Below are positions 17,387 through 25,143 of a stretch of 64,000 nucleotides of DNA, piece by piece. The position numbers and the translations under genes were made by a program. The stretch is from Streptomyces sp. Ru72 (GTDB lineage Bacteria; Actinomycetota; Actinomycetes; Streptomycetales; Streptomycetaceae), in the NCBI RefSeq assembly GCF_002920635.1, contig NZ_PQSR01000005.1, positions 62,001 through 126,000 of the forward strand. The letters are read 5' to 3'. The first letter of the stretch is position 1. Every line of letters starts with the position of its first letter. The notes beneath the pieces were generated by a model. That model was given only the letters and a program-made list of their open reading frames with translations, was not told the DNA's origin and searched no databases.

Positions 17387-17761
17387 TCAGCAGCCGATCG
17401 TCCAGGTGTGCGAGGCGCCCTGGTCGTTGGCGGCGGCGTTGTAGCCGACCTCCTGGCCCGGAGCCAGGCAGATCGTCACGTGGCCCAGCCGTTCCCGGGC
17501 GGAGTACACCTTGACGTGGTCCTTGACGCCCGGGCCGGAGATGCCGTGGTTCGCCCACGAGGAGTCGTGCCAGGCCATGTCCCCCTCCCACCAGTGGTCG
17601 TCACCGCTGTGCTCGATCTTCAGGCCCTGGAAGTTCGCCTCCGTCCACACACAGAAGTTGCCGCTGCCACAGGGCACGGCCTGCGCGGACGCGGAGGTCG
17701 CGAGCACGGCCCCCGCGGACAGGGCGGTGGCGGCGAGGAGGGCGGCCAGACGCTTGTTCAT
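17387..17761 (-). CDS. Secreted small protein, peptidase inhibitor I36-like
   Basis: A 124-residue secreted protein: signal peptide MNKRLAALLAATALSAGAVLA with cleavage near AQA, then a beta-rich domain with NFCVWTEANFQGLKIEHS and four cysteines, resembling the beta/gamma-crystallin-like peptidase inhibitor I36 (SmpI) fold. Its ATG sits in an ATGA overlap with the lipoprotein gene upstream and is preceded by AAAGGAAA. It is the last gene of a three-gene coupled operon with two other exported proteins. The protease target is unknown. Confidence 0.7.
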   Translation of the reverse strand: MNKRLAALLAATALSAGAVLATSASAQAVPCGSGNFCVWTEANFQGLKIEHSGDDHWWEGDMAWHDSSWANHGISGPGVKDHVKVYSARERLGHVTICLAPGQEVGYNAAANDQGASHTWTIGC

Positions 17762-18291
17762 GTTGATGGATTTCCTTTCGCGGTGAGGAGAGATGTGGCC
17801 TCGGCGAAGGCATGAGCGCGCAGCCGCTGCCATTCGGCGATCTCGGTGCGATGCCGGGAACGGACCTCGGCCAGGGAACGGTGGGTCTTCTCGGCCTCGG
17901 GTTCAAGGTTGTTCACGATCACCGACGTACGGAACCACCGGCGCTGGTCGCCGTAGAGCCGCTGCTGGGCCGCCGCGAGGCAGCCGTCGGTATGGGCGCG
18001 GACCACGTAGCCCGTGGGCAGGCGGATCGACAGTTCTGCCTCGCCCGACCCGAACAGGGCGTCGGAGACGCGCCGTTGCTCGGCGGACGAGGGCGTCGGC
18101 TGCCCCGGACGTGGAGGGGTCAGGCCCTGGCGGGCGAGGCAGCCGCCGGTGAGCTTCTGGGTGGCGGCCTTGATGACGTCGTCGGGGGATGGGCTGGGCG
18201 GTGCGTTCCCCGTCGCCGTGCAGGCGGTGAGGAGCAGCCCGGGGGCGAGAAGTGCGGCAACGGTTTTCGCATGCGGACGCATCTGGAGCAT
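17758..18291 (-). CDS. Predicted lipoprotein of unknown function
   Basis: A 177-residue protein with a lipobox LLTAC about 30 residues from the start, a Ser/Pro linker, and a mixed domain with two further cysteines (GGCLARQGL and TDGCLAAAQ) that may pair. A helical C-terminus (LEPEAEKTHRSLAEVRSRHRTEIAEW) is rich in charged residues. I recognise no family. ATG 18291 is chosen because TGATG couples it to the preceding gene; ATG 18282 is possible. The downstream I36-like gene overlaps by 4 nt. Confidence 0.6.
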   Translation of the reverse strand: MLQMRPHAKTVAALLAPGLLLTACTATGNAPPSPSPDDVIKAATQKLTGGCLARQGLTPPRPGQPTPSSAEQRRVSDALFGSGEAELSIRLPTGYVVRAHTDGCLAAAQQRLYGDQRRWFRTSVIVNNLEPEAEKTHRSLAEVRSRHRTEIAEWQRLRAHAFAEATSLLTAKGNPST

Positions 18292-18650
18292 CAGCCCGGC
18301 CGGCACCCCATCGTGCTGTCACCGACCCCGTCGAACTTCGTCGCCCACTCCCAGTTGTTGGAGTAGTCGTCCGGGTAGATGGCGCGGTACAGGCAGCCGC
18401 CGGGCTGGTAGCTGATCGCGTACACGGTCACGGAGGCATGCGAGTCGAAGGAGTACGCGTGCCGCTTCACCCGGGCGTCGGCCTCCCGATACCCGGGCGG
18501 CGCGTAGTCCCAGGCACCCCCGGGTCCCATCTGGTTCGGCTCCGGCCAGAAGTACACATGCCCGGGAGGCACGGCGACAGCGTGCGCGGCCGACGCGGCG
18601 CCCGGCCCGAGGGCCGCCACCAGGGCAGCGGCGATGACAAGGTGACGCAT
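18291..18650 (-). CDS. Secreted small protein, possible I36/crystallin-like
   Basis: A 119-residue protein with a signal peptide (RHLVIAAALVAALGPGAASAAHA), then an aromatic-rich domain (VYFWPEPNQMGPGGAWDYAPPGYR) containing two cysteines, CLYRAIYPDDYSNNWEW near the end. The pattern of an aromatic strand followed by GG and a W near the C-terminus resembles the third gene of the operon, so both may be I36/crystallin-type. It is first in the three-gene operon, stop and next start overlapping as TGATG. Function unknown; an extracellular inhibitor or sheath-associated role is conceivable. Confidence 0.6.
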   Translation of the reverse strand: MRHLVIAAALVAALGPGAASAAHAVAVPPGHVYFWPEPNQMGPGGAWDYAPPGYREADARVKRHAYSFDSHASVTVYAISYQPGGCLYRAIYPDDYSNNWEWATKFDGVGDSTMGCRPG

Positions 18651-18718
18651 GGCCGGGGCATGCCCTTGGGCTACCGCCCGTATGCGGCAGGTGTGTCCGG
18701 TTCACCCCTTCCGGGGGA

Positions 18719-18922
18719 TCAAGGGGTACGAGCACCCTCGAGGAACGCGCCCCATGCGCCGGGGGAGACCGTGAGGGTGGGGCCGGTGGGGTTCTTCGAG
18801 TCGCGGATGTGGATGGCGGCCACGTGCCCGTGGGGTTCCTCATAGGCGACTTCGACGCAATTGCCGCCGCCGCCGTCGCTGTAGCTGGACTTGAACCACC
18901 GAAGGGTGCCGTTGCCGGTCAT
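18719..18922 (-). CDS. DUF397 domain protein
   Basis: A 67-residue DUF397 protein with the family core RWFKSSYSDGGGGNCVEVA, then AIHIRDSKNPTGPTLTVSPGAWGAFL. These small proteins normally follow an XRE-family (DUF5753) regulator and act as its partner or antagonist. Here the ATG lies in an ATGA overlap with the stop of a truncated XRE gene, so the operon has lost its regulator. Whether the orphan DUF397 is still functional is uncertain; it may act with another XRE protein elsewhere in the genome. Confidence 0.85.
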   Translation of the reverse strand: MTGNGTLRWFKSSYSDGGGGNCVEVAYEEPHGHVAAIHIRDSKNPTGPTLTVSPGAWGAFLEGARTP

Positions 18923-19014
18923 CGTTCTTCTCCTGCCAACCTCTCGATGAGGTCCAGCGAGTCGTCGGGACTCAGGGCCTGTGCGCGGATCTTCGCATAG
19001 CGGTGCGCCAGTCG
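18919..19014 (-). pseudogene. C-terminal stub of an XRE/DUF5753 regulator
   Basis: The 31 codons ending in TGA at 18919 read RLAHRYAKIRAQALSPDDSL followed by DLIERLAGEER, matching the usual DUF5753 tail (R..ALSP..S..LI). The helix-turn-helix and most of the sensor domain are missing. The stub keeps the ATGA overlap with the DUF397 gene, as in intact XRE-DUF397 operons, so a deletion removed the regulator. Confidence 0.6.
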
Positions 19015-19021
19015 GGACACC

Positions 19022-19183
19022 AACCGCCTGCGCCGCAAGCGCCCGGCGCCGCCGACGGCCGGACCGGTCACGACCGTCGAGGTCGAGACGCGCACCCCTG
19101 GCGCGTCCGCCTACCGGGAGGCGGCGCGCCGGGGCGGCGCACTGGCGTGGGCACTGCTGCGGGGCCAGGCCGCGCCCGCGTAG
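19022..19183 (+). pseudogene. Possible C-terminal remnant of an unrelated plus-strand gene
   Basis: Frame 2 reads NRLRRKRPAPPTAGPVTTVE and continues to ALAWALLRGQAAPA before a TAG at 19181. There is no start codon or Shine-Dalgarno, and the frame abuts the XRE stub. An 8-codon start with its own GGGAG (19246-19272, MTVTLEPP) follows and ends immediately, like the 5' end of a lost gene. I recognise no family; this may be noise. Confidence 0.25.
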
Positions 19184-19272
19184 ACGCACAGACTCCCGGC
19201 CGCACGCCCGTGCCGCCGAGTCCTTCAAGAGAAACGGGAGTGCTGATGACTGTCACACTCGAACCGCCCTGA

Positions 19273-19294
19273 GACGGTATACCGACGGTATACT
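19273..19294 (+). promoter_or_regulatory. Promoter and direct-repeat operator of the toxin-antitoxin operon
   Basis: GACGGTATAC occurs at 19273-19282 and 19284-19293, offset by 11 bp (one helical turn), each half containing the palindrome GTATAC. The second copy includes the -10 hexamer TATACT (19289-19294), which ends 6 nt before the antitoxin ATG, giving a leaderless, autorepressible promoter. Confidence 0.65.
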
Positions 19295-19300
19295 CCGCTC

Positions 19301-19567
19301 ATGGCTGACACCACGATCAAGGTCGACCCCGCTGTCCGAGACCGCCTCCAGGAGTTGGCCCGGGACCGCGGGATGAGTATGCGGGACCTCGTGGCGGAGC
19401 TGGCCGGGGCCACGCCCACCAAGGAAGAGCTGCGCAGGCGGTACGAGGAGACAAAGGCGTACGTCGAGGAGCACTTCCTCGGCAGGCCGTACACCGAGGA
19501 GGACGAGAAGGCCGGCGAGAAGTTGTGGGCCGACCTGCAGTCCGGGCGCATCGGGGAGGTCCAGTGA
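19301..19567 (+). CDS. Antitoxin, ribbon-helix-helix type (VapB-like)
   Basis: An 88-residue acidic protein. Residues 1-45 fit a ribbon-helix-helix DNA-binding domain (ADTTIKVDPAVRDRLQELA then RGMSMRDLVAELA). The charged C-terminal helix (EELRRRYEETKAYVEEH) would wrap and neutralise the toxin. It reads from a leaderless promoter with tandem operator half-sites and overlaps the toxin gene by 4 nt (GTGA). Cognate autorepression is inferred from this layout. Confidence 0.8.
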   Translation: MADTTIKVDPAVRDRLQELARDRGMSMRDLVAELAGATPTKEELRRRYEETKAYVEEHFLGRPYTEEDEKAGEKLWADLQSGRIGEVQ

Positions 19568-20013
19568 GGGAGCAGGACCAGTACCCGCTGCCGCGTGCCG
19601 TCATCTTCGACGACACTGCCGCCCTCGCGCTCGGCGCAGGGAACAGCATGGCCTCCCGCCTGGTCGTCGAGGCCGAGAAGGACCCCGCCCTGCGCGTGTA
19701 CATCCCGGCGCTCAGCCTGGCCGCCGCCGAGCGGGAGCGGGCGGGAGTCGCCGAGCACCTCGGCGCGCTGCCGTCCGTGAACATCGAGGCGCTCGACTTC
19801 GTTGCGGCAACCGCCGTGGGCAAGCGTCTGCGGACAGCGGCCGCCTCAGAAGCGGAGGACGACGGCAAGCTGGAGCCGGACTGGAGCGGTGCGCACGTGC
19901 TGCACCTCGCCCTGCCCACGGTGGAGTGGCCGCGCGGCCGTCCCGTCCTGACCAGGACGCCCACCCGGTACCGCGGTACAGGCATCCGTACGATCCGGAT
20001 CGTGGAGAGCTGA
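19564..20013 (+). CDS. Toxin, PIN-domain-like (VapC-type), divergent
   Basis: A 149-residue protein with a PIN-like opening strand (AVIFDDTAALALGAG, acidic pair at about residues 16-17), a helical middle, and the C-terminal strand RPVLTRTPTRYRG in the place where PIN RNases read VxTxDxxxY. The usual acidic residue in that strand is T here, so nuclease activity is uncertain. The GTG start is coupled to the antitoxin stop. The pair sits in a scar left by an XRE gene, consistent with acquisition by horizontal transfer. Confidence 0.65.
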   Translation: MREQDQYPLPRAVIFDDTAALALGAGNSMASRLVVEAEKDPALRVYIPALSLAAAERERAGVAEHLGALPSVNIEALDFVAATAVGKRLRTAAASEAEDDGKLEPDWSGAHVLHLALPTVEWPRGRPVLTRTPTRYRGTGIRTIRIVES

Positions 20014-20058
20014 CGAGGAGCCGGCGGGGGGCACCCGCTCGGGAGCCTCTCCCCGGCC

Positions 20059-20709
20059 TCAGCTGAACACGATCATCGACCCCTGCGCCAGGCTCCGCGT
20101 GGCCGCCGCGTGCAGGCCGAGCCACACATGGCGTTCGCGGGCGAACGGGCTCGGGTCGTACGGGGCCGGAAGCGCGGGTTCCTCCAGGGCCGTGGGGGCG
20201 AGCGGAGGGTCCGGGGCGGCCGGGGGGTTCGACGGGTCGATACCGATCGACGGGGCCACGAACTCCAGCTCCCGCAGCAGCGCCTGCGACGACCCCAACG
20301 GGCCGCCGCCCGCCAGGAGTTCGTCGTTCGACAAGGGCTGCGGGAAGTCCACCGGGACGTACGCGCCGGCGTGGTCGTAGTGCCACACCAGGTGCGACTG
20401 CTGGGCCGTCGACTCGAACATCTCCAGGAGCTGCTCGTAGTCGCCGCCCAGCTCGTCGACCGGGGTCACGGCGAGGCCGCACACCTGGAGCAGATAGGCA
20501 CGGCGCAGGAAGTGCAGCGCGTCGTAGTCGAACCCCGCGACCGGGGCCACCTCGCCGGTCAGGCCCGGCATGTACTGGTACACCGGCACCGGCGGCAGTC
20601 CGGCCTCGCCCAGCACGTTGTCGTAGAGGGCGAGTTCCTCGGCGAACGGGTTGTCGGGGGTGTGGCACAACACGTCGACGAGCGGGACCAGCCACAGGTC
20701 ACAGGCCAA
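20059..20709 (-). CDS. Conserved hypothetical protein, TTG start
   Basis: A 216-residue soluble, acidic protein of unknown function. Features seen are ACDLWLVPLVDVLCHTPDNPF at the start, many aromatic residues, and a proline/alanine-rich linker (SNPPAAPDPPLAPTALEEP) near residue 165. No signal peptide or known motif is evident. The TTG start is supported by GAGGAG 7 nt upstream; no better ATG or GTG exists nearby. It stands alone, convergent with the toxin gene. Confidence 0.65.
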   Translation of the reverse strand: MACDLWLVPLVDVLCHTPDNPFAEELALYDNVLGEAGLPPVPVYQYMPGLTGEVAPVAGFDYDALHFLRRAYLLQVCGLAVTPVDELGGDYEQLLEMFESTAQQSHLVWHYDHAGAYVPVDFPQPLSNDELLAGGGPLGSSQALLRELEFVAPSIGIDPSNPPAAPDPPLAPTALEEPALPAPYDPSPFARERHVWLGLHAAATRSLAQGSMIVFS

Positions 20710-20866
20710 CAGTAAGCTCCTCGGGTTATCGGTGTGGTGCAGGAAGCGTAATGGGCGTGCGGGCGGCCGGTCGCGCTCAGCCGTGCAAGCCGTGCAGGTC
20801 CCATACCCACACCCCGCCCACCCACTTACATGGCGGCGGTGAAGCGGGAGTTGGCCTGTCGCGTGC

Positions 20867-21571
20867 TCAACCAGCGGCCGGCCGCTCCAGCAGTGCGAGG
20901 GAGTGCGCGTTGTACGCGGTGACCACGGCGTGCGCGGCGGCCGGGTCGCGGCGGGCCAGGGCGTCGACGAGTTCGGTGTGCCCGGACCACAGCCGGCCCT
21001 TCAGATCGGTGACCCGGCGCAGGTGCTGCACCACGCACACCCAGGACTGCACGCGCAGCCGGTGCAGGAAGTCGGCGAGGTAGGGGTTGCCGTACAGGGC
21101 GCTCAGCTCGCGCCAGAAGCGCAGGTCGTAGCCGATGAGGACGTTCAGGTCGCCGGCGGTGGCGGCGCGCTCGGCCTCCTCGCCGCGGCGGCGCACCGCG
21201 GCGAGGGCGGTGGTGCGGCGCGGGTCGTCCGCGGCGGACCTGCGGTGGCCTGTGCGGGCGCCGTCCTCGATGAGGCGGTGGAAGATGCCGTCGGTGACCA
21301 GGCTGCGGGCCTCGATCATGCCTCGGTAGTCGTCCAGGGAGTAGGCACGGACCTCGAAACCCCGGTGCTGGACGGCGTCCAGGAGACCCTGCGCCGACAG
21401 GTCGACCAGCGCCTCGCGGACAGGGGTCGCGGAGACGCCGTACTGCTCGGCGATCTCCTTCACCGTGAACTCCTGCCCCGGCTGCAACCGGCCGGCCAGC
21501 ACCTCGTCGCGGAGCGCGTCCGCGATCTGCTGCCGCAGGGTGCTACGAGTGACGGCGCCATTGCCGGGCAT
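20867..21571 (-). CDS. GntR-family (FadR/VanR-like) transcriptional regulator
   Basis: A 234-residue regulator: winged helix at residues 8-70 (TLRQQIADALRDEVLAGRLQPGQEF, then VSATPVREALVDLSAQGLLD) and an all-helical FCD-type effector domain. The FCD histidines that bind metal in many members are partly visible (HRLRVQSWVCVVQHLRR, SGHTELV). It lies about 100 bp upstream and transcribed in the same direction as the aminotransferase gene's 3' end, so it is likely the last gene of that unit and may control amine or amino-acid catabolism. The effector is unknown. Confidence 0.88.
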   Translation of the reverse strand: MPGNGAVTRSTLRQQIADALRDEVLAGRLQPGQEFTVKEIAEQYGVSATPVREALVDLSAQGLLDAVQHRGFEVRAYSLDDYRGMIEARSLVTDGIFHRLIEDGARTGHRRSAADDPRRTTALAAVRRRGEEAERAATAGDLNVLIGYDLRFWRELSALYGNPYLADFLHRLRVQSWVCVVQHLRRVTDLKGRLWSGHTELVDALARRDPAAAHAVVTAYNAHSLALLERPAAG

Positions 21572-21674
21572 CGTTGTCTGGGTCCCCCTCCGCGTACGGG
21601 TGCGTGTTCCTGCCGGAGACACGTCACCTTACGCGGTGGGGGACCCGTGGGCCGCCCGTGCGCGGTGCGGCCGG

Positions 21675-23030
21675 TCAGACCGTGTACTCGTCGGCCACGG
21701 ACAGCGCCGCGTCCAGGGCCGCGAGGCCCTCCTTCGCCTCCGCCTCGGTGATGGTGCAGGGCGGGACGACATGGGTGCGGTTCATGTTGATGAAGGGCCA
21801 CAGACCGTGCGCCTTGGCGGCGGCGGCGAACGCGGCCATGGGGGCGTTCGCCTCACCGGCCGCGTTGTACGGCACCAGCGGTTCGCGGGTCTCACGGTTC
21901 CTGACCAGCTCCAGGGCCCAGAACATGCCGACGCCGCGCACCTCGCCCACCGACGGGTGCCGCTCGGCCAGCGCCCGCAGCCCCGGCTCGATGACCTGGG
22001 CGCCGACCACGGCGGCGTTCGCGACGACGCCCTCCTCCGCCATCACCTCGATCGTGGCGACCGCGGCGGCGCAGGCCAGCGGGTGACCTGAGTAGGTCAG
22101 ACCACCCGGATAGGGCCGCCTGGCGAAGGTCTCGGCGATCCTCGGCGAGATGGCGACGCCGCCGAGCGGCACATAGCCGGAGTTCACGCCCTTGGCGAAG
22201 GTCATCAGGTCGGGGACCACGTCGAACAGATCGGCCGCGAACCACTCGCCGGTGCGCCCGAACCCGGCCATCACCTCGTCCAGGACGAAGACGATCCCGT
22301 GCCTGTCGCACAGTTCGCGCACGCCCGCGAGGTAGCCGCGGGGCGGGACCATGATCCCCGCGGTGCCCGGGACGGTCTCCAGGACGATCGCGGCGATCGT
22401 GCCGGGCCCCTCGAAGGCGATGGTCGTCTCCAGGTGCTCCAGCGCCCGCTCGCACTCCTGCTGCTCGGTCTCCGCGTAGAACCGCGAGCGGTACAGGAAC
22501 GGCGCCCAGAAGTGCACCACGCCCGCAGCACCGCTGTCGGAGGCCCAGCGGCGCGGGTCCCCGGTGATGTTCACGGCCTGCTGGGTGCCGCCGTGGTAGG
22601 AGCGGTACGCGGACAGCACCTTGGGCCGGCCGGTGTGCAGGCGCGCCATGCGTACGGCGTGTTCGACCGCGTCGGCGCCGCCGTTGGTGAAGAAGATCTT
22701 GTCCAGGTCGCCGGGGGTGCGCCGGGCGATCAGCCGGGCGGCCTCGGAACGGGCCTCGACGGCGAAGGCGGGCGCGAACGTGGCCAGGGTCGCGGCCTGC
22801 TCCTGGATCGCGGCGACGACCTTGGGGTGCTGGTAGCCGATGTTGGTGAAGACGAGCCCGCTGGTGAAGTCGAGGTAGCGGTTGCCGTCGTAGTCCCAGA
22901 AGTACGACCCCTCCGCACCGGCGACGGCGAGCGGGTCGATGAGCTCCTGCGCTGACCACGAGTGGAAGACGTGCGCACGGTCCGCGGCCTTGACGGCGGC
23001 GCCGGCCTGGGGATCGGTCTGAGGGATCAT
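21675..23030 (-). CDS. Class III PLP aminotransferase (omega-amine/taurine-pyruvate type)
   Basis: A 451-residue fold-type I aminotransferase. Seen are YLDFTSGLVFTNIGYQHPKV, the FFTNGGADAVEHAVRMAR phosphate-binding stretch, the cofactor aspartate in VFVLDEVMAGFGRTG and the Schiff-base lysine in LMTFAKGVNSGYVPLGG. Overall it most resembles taurine:pyruvate and related omega-amine aminotransferases. The GntR regulator lies just downstream. Probably it converts a terminal amine to an aldehyde with pyruvate or 2-oxoglutarate as acceptor; the true substrate is unknown. Confidence 0.88.
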   Translation of the reverse strand: MIPQTDPQAGAAVKAADRAHVFHSWSAQELIDPLAVAGAEGSYFWDYDGNRYLDFTSGLVFTNIGYQHPKVVAAIQEQAATLATFAPAFAVEARSEAARLIARRTPGDLDKIFFTNGGADAVEHAVRMARLHTGRPKVLSAYRSYHGGTQQAVNITGDPRRWASDSGAAGVVHFWAPFLYRSRFYAETEQQECERALEHLETTIAFEGPGTIAAIVLETVPGTAGIMVPPRGYLAGVRELCDRHGIVFVLDEVMAGFGRTGEWFAADLFDVVPDLMTFAKGVNSGYVPLGGVAISPRIAETFARRPYPGGLTYSGHPLACAAAVATIEVMAEEGVVANAAVVGAQVIEPGLRALAERHPSVGEVRGVGMFWALELVRNRETREPLVPYNAAGEANAPMAAFAAAAKAHGLWPFINMNRTHVVPPCTITEAEAKEGLAALDAALSVADEYTV

Positions 23031-23229
23031 GCGGCGAGGCTAGGAGCGGCGGAGGCGGGCGGGACATGGGCGGGATGTCTGCGGTCCGGGGTATTCCGCG
23101 ACAGGTTGTCGGGTGCCGGGCGCCGTGCCGCGGCCCGTTACGGAACCGTGCACGCCGCTGCCGTCGACTCCATCCGGGGCGGCACTATTCTCTGGCTGTC
23201 GCACGCACAGGGGGGCAGGTGAGGCGGCG

Positions 23230-25131
23230 ATGGAGAGACTGGGGGCCGGGGATCCACTGGGGGTCCCCCCGGGCTTCAAGCTCCGGGGGAGCGTGGGGGG
23301 CTATCGGCTGCTGGCGCGGCTGGGGGCCGGCGGTATGGGCAGCGTGTATCTGGCCCGCTCCGACCGGGGCCGTACGGTCGCGGTGAAACTCGTGCGGCGG
23401 GAGCTGGCCGAGCAGGAGGAGTTCCGGGCCCGGTTCCGGCAGGAGGTGCAGGCCGCGCGGCGGGTGGGCGGGTACTGGACCGCGCCCGTCCTGGACGCCG
23501 ACACCGAGGCCGACATCCCCTGGGTCGCCACCGGATACGTCGCCGGGCCGACCCTCCAGACCGTCGTCTCGCAGGACCACGGTGCCCTGCCGGAGCGGTC
23601 GGTGCGCGTGCTGGCCGCGGGGCTCGCCCACGCGTTGCGGGACATCCACGCCGCCGGGCTGATCCACCGCGACCTGAAGCCGTCCAACGTCCTCGTGACC
23701 ATCGACGGCCCCCGCGTCATCGACTTCGGCATCGCCCGCGCGCTGGAGACCCTCACGGGCGCCGGGTTCACACGCACCGGCGCGCTCGTCGGGTCGCCCG
23801 GGTTCATGGCGCCCGAGCAGGTGCGGGGCGACCGCGTCACCCCCGCGTGCGACGTCTTCTGCCTGGGTTCCGTGCTCGCGTACGCCGCCACGGGCACCCT
23901 TCCGTTCGGGAGCGCGGACAGTGGGGCGCACGCCATGATGTTCCGCATCGCGCAGGAGGACCCGGACCTGGAGGGCCTGCCGGAGGGGCTTGCGGACCTG
24001 GTACGGGACTGCCTGCGCAAGGACCCGGCCGCGCGGCCGACACCGGCGCAGATCCTGGAACGCACGGGCGCCGACGACACGCTCAGCGAGGGCCGCAGCC
24101 GCGAGCCGTGGCTGCCGGGCCCCCTGGTCGCCCAGCTGGGGCGCCATGCGGTGCGGTTGCTGGACGCGGAGGATCCCGAGGAGGATCCGGAGGACCCCGA
24201 GGGACAGGAAGATTCGGGAGGCCCACGGGAGCCGCAGGAACCTCAGGGGCCGGTGGGCCAGGGGCCACAGGGGCCGGTGGGCGAGGGGCCACAGGGGCCG
24301 ACGGGCCAGGGGCCACAGGGACCGGTGGGTCCCGGGAAGGGGGCGGCGCGGGCCGCGGACGCGCCCACGGCTCCGGCACCCTTTGCTGCTCCCACGATCC
24401 CGGGGCCGCCCCCCGCCTCGGACGCCCCCTACGGCGCGGTACCGCCACCGCCCGGCGTCTTCGGGCCTGCGCCGCAGCACCCCCGGTCGCCTGCCCCCGG
24501 AGGCTGGGGCACGCCGCCGTACGGTCCGCCCGCGTACGGTGATCCGGCGCCTGCGCGGCGCAGTGGACGTTTCACCGCCGTGCTGATCGTGGTCGCCCTG
24601 CTCGTCGCCCTCGGCGCGGGCGGTTCGGTGTACGCGGTGCTGCGCGGGGACGGGACCGGCACCACCGGCGGCGGCACCCCGTCGCGGACCTCAGCCGCGC
24701 CCACGACCCCCGGCCCGAGCACGCCCGGGCAGTCGTCCCCGTCCTCCTCGGCGTCCGCGTCGGCCTCGGCCGGCACCGGCTCTCCGGGTGCCGTCCCCGA
24801 CGCCTACCTCGGCACCTGGACCGCCGCGATCGACAACGCCACCGGGCACAACACCCGGCGCCTGGTCATCCGGCAGGGCGGCGTGGGCGACACGGTGCTG
24901 TCGCTGACCGCCGACGGCGACACGTACCACTGCGTCTTCCGGGCCGAGCTGGCCGGGCAGCCCGCCGCGAACGGCCCGCTGAGGATCGGCCCGTCCACGG
25001 TCACCGGCGGCCGGCCGGCGTCGTCCTGCACCCCGGGCGGCGCGACAGAGCTGACGCTGCTCCCGGACGGCCGCCTCAAGCGCGTGAACACGGCCACCGG
25101 CGAGGCCCTGACCTACGCGAAGACGGGGTAG
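23230..25131 (+). CDS. Membrane Ser/Thr protein kinase (Pkn type) with extracytoplasmic domain
   Basis: A 633-residue receptor-like kinase. Kinase domain residues 18-285: glycine loop LGAGGMGSVYLARSD, VAVKL lysine, catalytic loop HRDLKPSNVL, DFGIAR, MAPEQ. A Pro/Gly-rich juxtamembrane region follows, containing four 8-residue collagen-like repeats QGPVGQGP (residues 339-370). One transmembrane helix lies at about 447-470 (FTAVLIVVALLVALGAG), then a Ser/Thr linker and an external beta-rich domain of about 115 residues with one Cys pair (YHCVF, ASSCTPG). It probably senses a surface ligand. ATG is chosen with GAGGCGG upstream. Confidence 0.93.
   Translation: MERLGAGDPLGVPPGFKLRGSVGGYRLLARLGAGGMGSVYLARSDRGRTVAVKLVRRELAEQEEFRARFRQEVQAARRVGGYWTAPVLDADTEADIPWVATGYVAGPTLQTVVSQDHGALPERSVRVLAAGLAHALRDIHAAGLIHRDLKPSNVLVTIDGPRVIDFGIARALETLTGAGFTRTGALVGSPGFMAPEQVRGDRVTPACDVFCLGSVLAYAATGTLPFGSADSGAHAMMFRIAQEDPDLEGLPEGLADLVRDCLRKDPAARPTPAQILERTGADDTLSEGRSREPWLPGPLVAQLGRHAVRLLDAEDPEEDPEDPEGQEDSGGPREPQEPQGPVGQGPQGPVGEGPQGPTGQGPQGPVGPGKGAARAADAPTAPAPFAAPTIPGPPPASDAPYGAVPPPPGVFGPAPQHPRSPAPGGWGTPPYGPPAYGDPAPARRSGRFTAVLIVVALLVALGAGGSVYAVLRGDGTGTTGGGTPSRTSAAPTTPGPSTPGQSSPSSSASASASAGTGSPGAVPDAYLGTWTAAIDNATGHNTRRLVIRQGGVGDTVLSLTADGDTYHCVFRAELAGQPAANGPLRIGPSTVTGGRPASSCTPGGATELTLLPDGRLKRVNTATGEALTYAKTG
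24244..24339 (+). repeat. Four 24-bp tandem repeats encoding collagen-like QGPxGxGP
   Basis: The unit CAGGGGCCGGTGGGCCAGGG plus GCCA is repeated three and a half to four times in frame inside the kinase gene linker, the last copy diverging. Such repeats vary in number between strains. Confidence 0.85.
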
Positions 25132-25143
25132 GCACAGGGCTGG

